DNA from: Arenicola marina
Lineage: Eukaryota; Annelida; Polychaeta; Arenicolidae
Direction of reading: 5' to 3'
Length of the DNA: 64,000 bases
Assembly: GCA_964019135.1 (NCBI GenBank)
Contig: OZ025264.1
Span: 3,628,827-3,692,826 of the forward strand
Shown here: piece by piece, positions 61,093 through 64,000 of the stretch
How positions within the stretch are numbered: the first letter of the stretch is position 1
Layout of the letters: each line of letters begins with the position of its first letter
Position numbers and translations under genes: made by a program
Notes under the pieces: model-generated
Told to the model about the DNA's origin: nothing
What the model saw: the letters and a program-made list of their open reading frames with translations, nothing else
Databases searched by the model: none

Positions 61093-61370
61093 CACATTTG
61101 TCTAGTGGCCGGCGCGACAGCTCAGTGGGCTAGAGCGCTCGCATTGAGTGCTCTGGTCACCTGAGAGCCTAACGGCACGTGGGTCGGTGGTTCGAGCCCT
61201 GTTGTGACCATGCCTGTGTGGTCGCAGGATAAATTCCTATGTCCTTCTTCGCACAGAATAGGGGGTTACCCCCGGGGACATGGCTCAACTCTCCCTTCCT
61301 TCTCCCATTGACACGATATGACCAAAAGTGGTTAAAGCGTCCTGAATAACCAACCAACCACATTTGACTA
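61093..61370 (+). mobile_element. complete tRNA-derived SINE, AACC-tailed, with target duplication
   Basis: The element 61105-61358 is flanked by CACATTTGTCTA (61093-61104) and CACATTTGACTA (61359-61370). The A box is in CAGCTCAGTGGGCTAGAGCG, the B box in GGTTCGAGCCC. The body holds GGGGGTTACCCCCGGGGACA and the 3' end is a CCAA-type short tandem tail. It is the fullest copy of this family in the window. Confidence 0.88.
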
Positions 61371-61594
61371 ACTTCAATAAGCAGGGCCTGAACACACATG
61401 TCATAGAGACAGAAACAAAGACATGTGCTAATACAGTCAGCTATATCAAATACGTGTCACCATCTGTCAGATGTATTTGAGATGTATACAACTACTGTTA
61501 GCACGCAAGCTGTTACAATTTTGCCCATGGCATCTGCATTGCACCTTTTCTAGTGTCGCCCCCCCTCCCCCCCCCCCCTCTTGTCATCTCGAGC

Positions 61595-63210
61595 GTACGG
61601 TCGTGGCCTCGTACAAGTTGGCCGAGTGTGGTCCCCAGCCTAAGGGGTCGTGGCCTGGTACAAGTTGGTCGAGTGTGGTCCCCAGCCTAAGGGGTCGTGG
61701 CCTGGTACAAGTTGGTCGAGTGTGGTCCCCAACCTAAGGGGTCGTGGCCTAGTACAAGTTGGTCGAGTGTGGTCCCCAGCCTAAAGGGTCGTGGCCTGGT
61801 ACAAGTTGGTCGAGTGTGGTCCCCAATCTAAGGGGTCGTGGCCTGGTACAAGTTGGTCGAGTGTGGTCCCCAGCCTAAAGGGTCGTGGCCTGGTACAAGT
61901 TGGTCGAGTGTGGTCCCCAGCCTAAGGGGTCGTGGCCTGGTACAAGTTGGTCGAGTGTGGTCCCCAGCCTAAAAGGTCGTGGCCTGGTACAAGTTGGTCG
62001 AATGTGGTCCCCAGCCTAAAGGATCGTGGCCTGGTACAAGTTGGTCGAGTGTGGTCCCCAGCCTAAAGGGTCGTGGCCTGGTACAAGTTGGTCGAGTGTG
62101 GTCCCCAACCTAAGAGGTCGTGGCCTGGTACAAGTTGGTCGAGTGTGGTCCCCAGCCTAAAGGATCGTGGCCTGGTACAAGTTGGTCGAGTGTGGTCCCC
62201 AGCCTAAAGGGTCGTGGCCTAGTACAAGTTGGTCGAGTGTGGTCCCCAGCTTAAGGGGTCGTGGCCTGGTACAAGTTGGCCGAATGTGGTCCCCAGCCTA
62301 AGGGGTCGTGGCCTGGTACAAGTTGGTCGAGTGTGGTCCCCAGCCTAAAGGGTCGTGGCCTGGTACAAGTTGGTCGAGTGTGGTCCCCAGCCTAAGGGGT
62401 CGTGACCTGGTACAAGGTGGTCGAGTGTGGTCCCCAGCCTAAGGGGTCGTGGCCTGGTACAAGTTGGTCGAGTGTGGTCCCCAGCCTAAGGGGTCGTGGC
62501 CTGGTACAAGTTGGTCGAGTGTGGTCCCCAGCCTAAAGGATCGTGGCCTGGTACAAGTTGGTCGAGTGTGGTCCCCAGCCTAAAGGGTCGTGGCCTAGTA
62601 CAAGTTGGTCGAGTGTGGTCCCCAGCCTAAAGGGTCGTGGCCTAGTACAAGTTGGTCGAGTGTGGTCCCCAGCCTAAAGGGTCGTGGCCTAGTACAAGTT
62701 GGTCGAGTGTGGTCCCCAGCCTAAAGGATCGTGGCCTGGTACAAGTTGGTCGAGTGTGGTCCCCAGCCTAAAGGGTCGTGGCCTAGTACAAGTTGGTCGA
62801 GTGTGGTCCCCAGCCTAAAGGGTCGTGGCCTAGTACAAGTTGGTCGAGTGTGGTCCCCAGCTTGAGGGGTCGTGGCCTGGTACAAGTTGGCCGAGTGGGG
62901 TCCCCAGCCTAAAGGGTCGTGGCCTGGTACAAGTTGGTCGAGTGTGGTCCCCAGCCTAAGGGGTCGTGGCCTAGTACAAGTTGGTCGAGTGTGGTCCCCA
63001 GCCTAAAGGGTCGTGGCCTGGTACAAGGTGGTCGAGTGTGGTCCCCAGCCTAAAGGGTCGTGGCCTGGTACAAGTTGGTCGAGTGTGGTCCCCAGCCTAA
63101 GGGGTCGTGGCCTAGTACAAGTTGGTCGAGTGTGGTCCCCAGCCTAAAGGGTCGTGGCCTAGTACAAGTTGGTCGAGTGTGGTCCCCAGCCTAAGGGGTC
63201 GTGGCCTGGT
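61595..63210 (+). repeat. 47-bp minisatellite in intron 33
   Basis: About 34 copies of GGTCGTGGCCTGGTACAAGT plus TGGTCGAGTGTGGTCCCCAG plus CCTAAAG. It starts after a C-rich run near 61558. No splice junction is seen in the unit. Confidence 0.97.
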
Positions 63211-63274
63211 TCTAGCCCAACTTGTGAAAATGTTTTGTAGCACCCATGTCTGTCTACTTAAAGAGTAACGGATT

Positions 63275-64000
63275 ACTGTGTTAAGTGCCTCACCCTCCTT
63301 GCAGTGCTTGAGAGCATCGTCCTCCATGCTGTGTTCTAAGTGCCTTTTCCTCCTCGCAGTGTTCTAAGTGCCTCGTAATCCTTGCAGAGCTCTAAGTGCC
63401 TTGGCCTTCTTGCCCTTTTCTACGTGCCCTGTCCTCGCAGAGCTCTAAGTGCCTCGTCATCCTCGCAATGGTCTTAAGTGCCTCGTCACCCTCACAGTAT
63501 TCTAAGTGCTTCGTCACCCTCACAGTATTCTAAGTGCTTCGTCACCCTCACAGTATTCTAAGTGCCTCGTCATTATCGCAGTGCTCTAAGTGCCTCGTCA
63601 TCGTCGCAATGTTCTAAGTGCCCCGTCCTGCTCGCAGTGTTCTAAGTGCCTAGTCCTCCTGGCAATGCTCTTAACGTGCCTCGTCACCCTGGCAGTATTC
63701 TAAGTGCCTCGTCACCCTCACAGTATTCTAAGTGCCTCGTCATCCTCGCAGTGCTCTAAGTGCCTCGTCATCATCGCAGTGTTCTAAGTGCCTCGTCCTG
63801 CTCGCAGTGTTCTTATCTGCCCCGTCCTGCTCGCAGTGTTCTAAGTGCCTCGTCACCCTTGCAGTGTTCTAAGTGCCTCGTCTTCCTTGCAGTGTTCTAA
63901 GTTCCTCGTCCTCCTAGCAGTGTTCTAAGTGCCTCGTCCTCCTCGCAGTGTTCTAAGTGCCTCGTCACCCTCACAGTATTCTAAGTGCTTCGTCACCCTC
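63275..64000 (+). repeat. 28-bp minisatellite, probable exon 34 acceptor array (cut by window edge)
   Basis: About 26 copies of TGTTCTAAGTGCCTCGTCMT CCTCGCAG. Read from the AG, the next codons are TGT TCT AAG TGC (Cys-Ser-Lys-Cys). Exon 33 ends in phase 0 after YKKQ, and human MEGF8 continues CAKC, so the unit looks like the 3' splice site plus the start of the next exon. The real exon should follow past 64000. Confidence 0.75.

Overview
The window is an animal genomic segment that holds most of one large, intron-rich gene on the + strand. The gene is an orthologue of MEGF8 (multiple EGF-like domains 8). I could chain 33 coding exons from 7171 to 60468. Splice phases agree at every junction, giving 7,239 coding bases and 2,413 codons with no internal stop. 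The predicted order matches MEGF8 as I remember it: signal peptide, CUB1, two EGF domains, first Kelch propeller, PSI domains, a calcium-binding-type EGF, laminin-type EGFs, CUB2, EGFs, second Kelch propeller, more PSI domains, and further EGF and laminin-EGF modules. The gene is cut by the right edge. The last extracellular part, the membrane span and the cytoplasmic tail lie beyond 64000. Two CUB domains and two Kelch sets rule out attractin, which has one of each.

The organism is most likely a cephalochordate (amphioxus, Branchiostoma). This rests on the protein, which resembles deuterostome MEGF8, and above all on the introns. They are packed with minisatellites whose repeat unit spans an exon/intron junction. 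Such junction-spanning 'mirage' minisatellites were described in amphioxus genes (the Adh locus; recalled, not looked up). Another invertebrate cannot be excluded from sequence alone.

Layout. 1-7122: 5' flank with no supportable gene; it holds remnants of elements with inverted repeats (1-1131, 3708-4120, 4986-5600). 7171-14086: exons 1-7 (CUB1, EGFs, Kelch propeller 1, first PSI region), with a 23-bp donor-spanning array in intron 5. 14087-17614: intron 7, with a CRE-like array and then 61 exactly spaced copies of a 45-bp unit, each a complete 3' splice site. 17615-25102: exons 8-17. 25103-31587: intron 17, almost wholly a 43-bp donor-spanning array. 31588-36669: exons 18-24 (second Kelch propeller). 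36670-43681: two long G-rich arrays around exon 25. 43682-52922: exons 26-32, with arrays in introns 28, 30 and 31. 52923-60344: intron 32, a 71-bp array interrupted by a pogo/Tigger-type DNA transposon remnant. 60345-60468: exon 33. 60469-64000: a SINE, a 47-bp array, and a 28-bp array that looks like the 3' splice-site array of the next, unseen exon.

The main point of interest is that at least eight introns carry arrays built from their own splice junctions, at both 5' and 3' ends. The pre-mRNA would therefore carry several hundred near-identical decoy splice sites. In one case (45-bp unit, 15 codons) the last seven copies are in frame with the exon. No RNA gene, CRISPR array or second protein gene was found.
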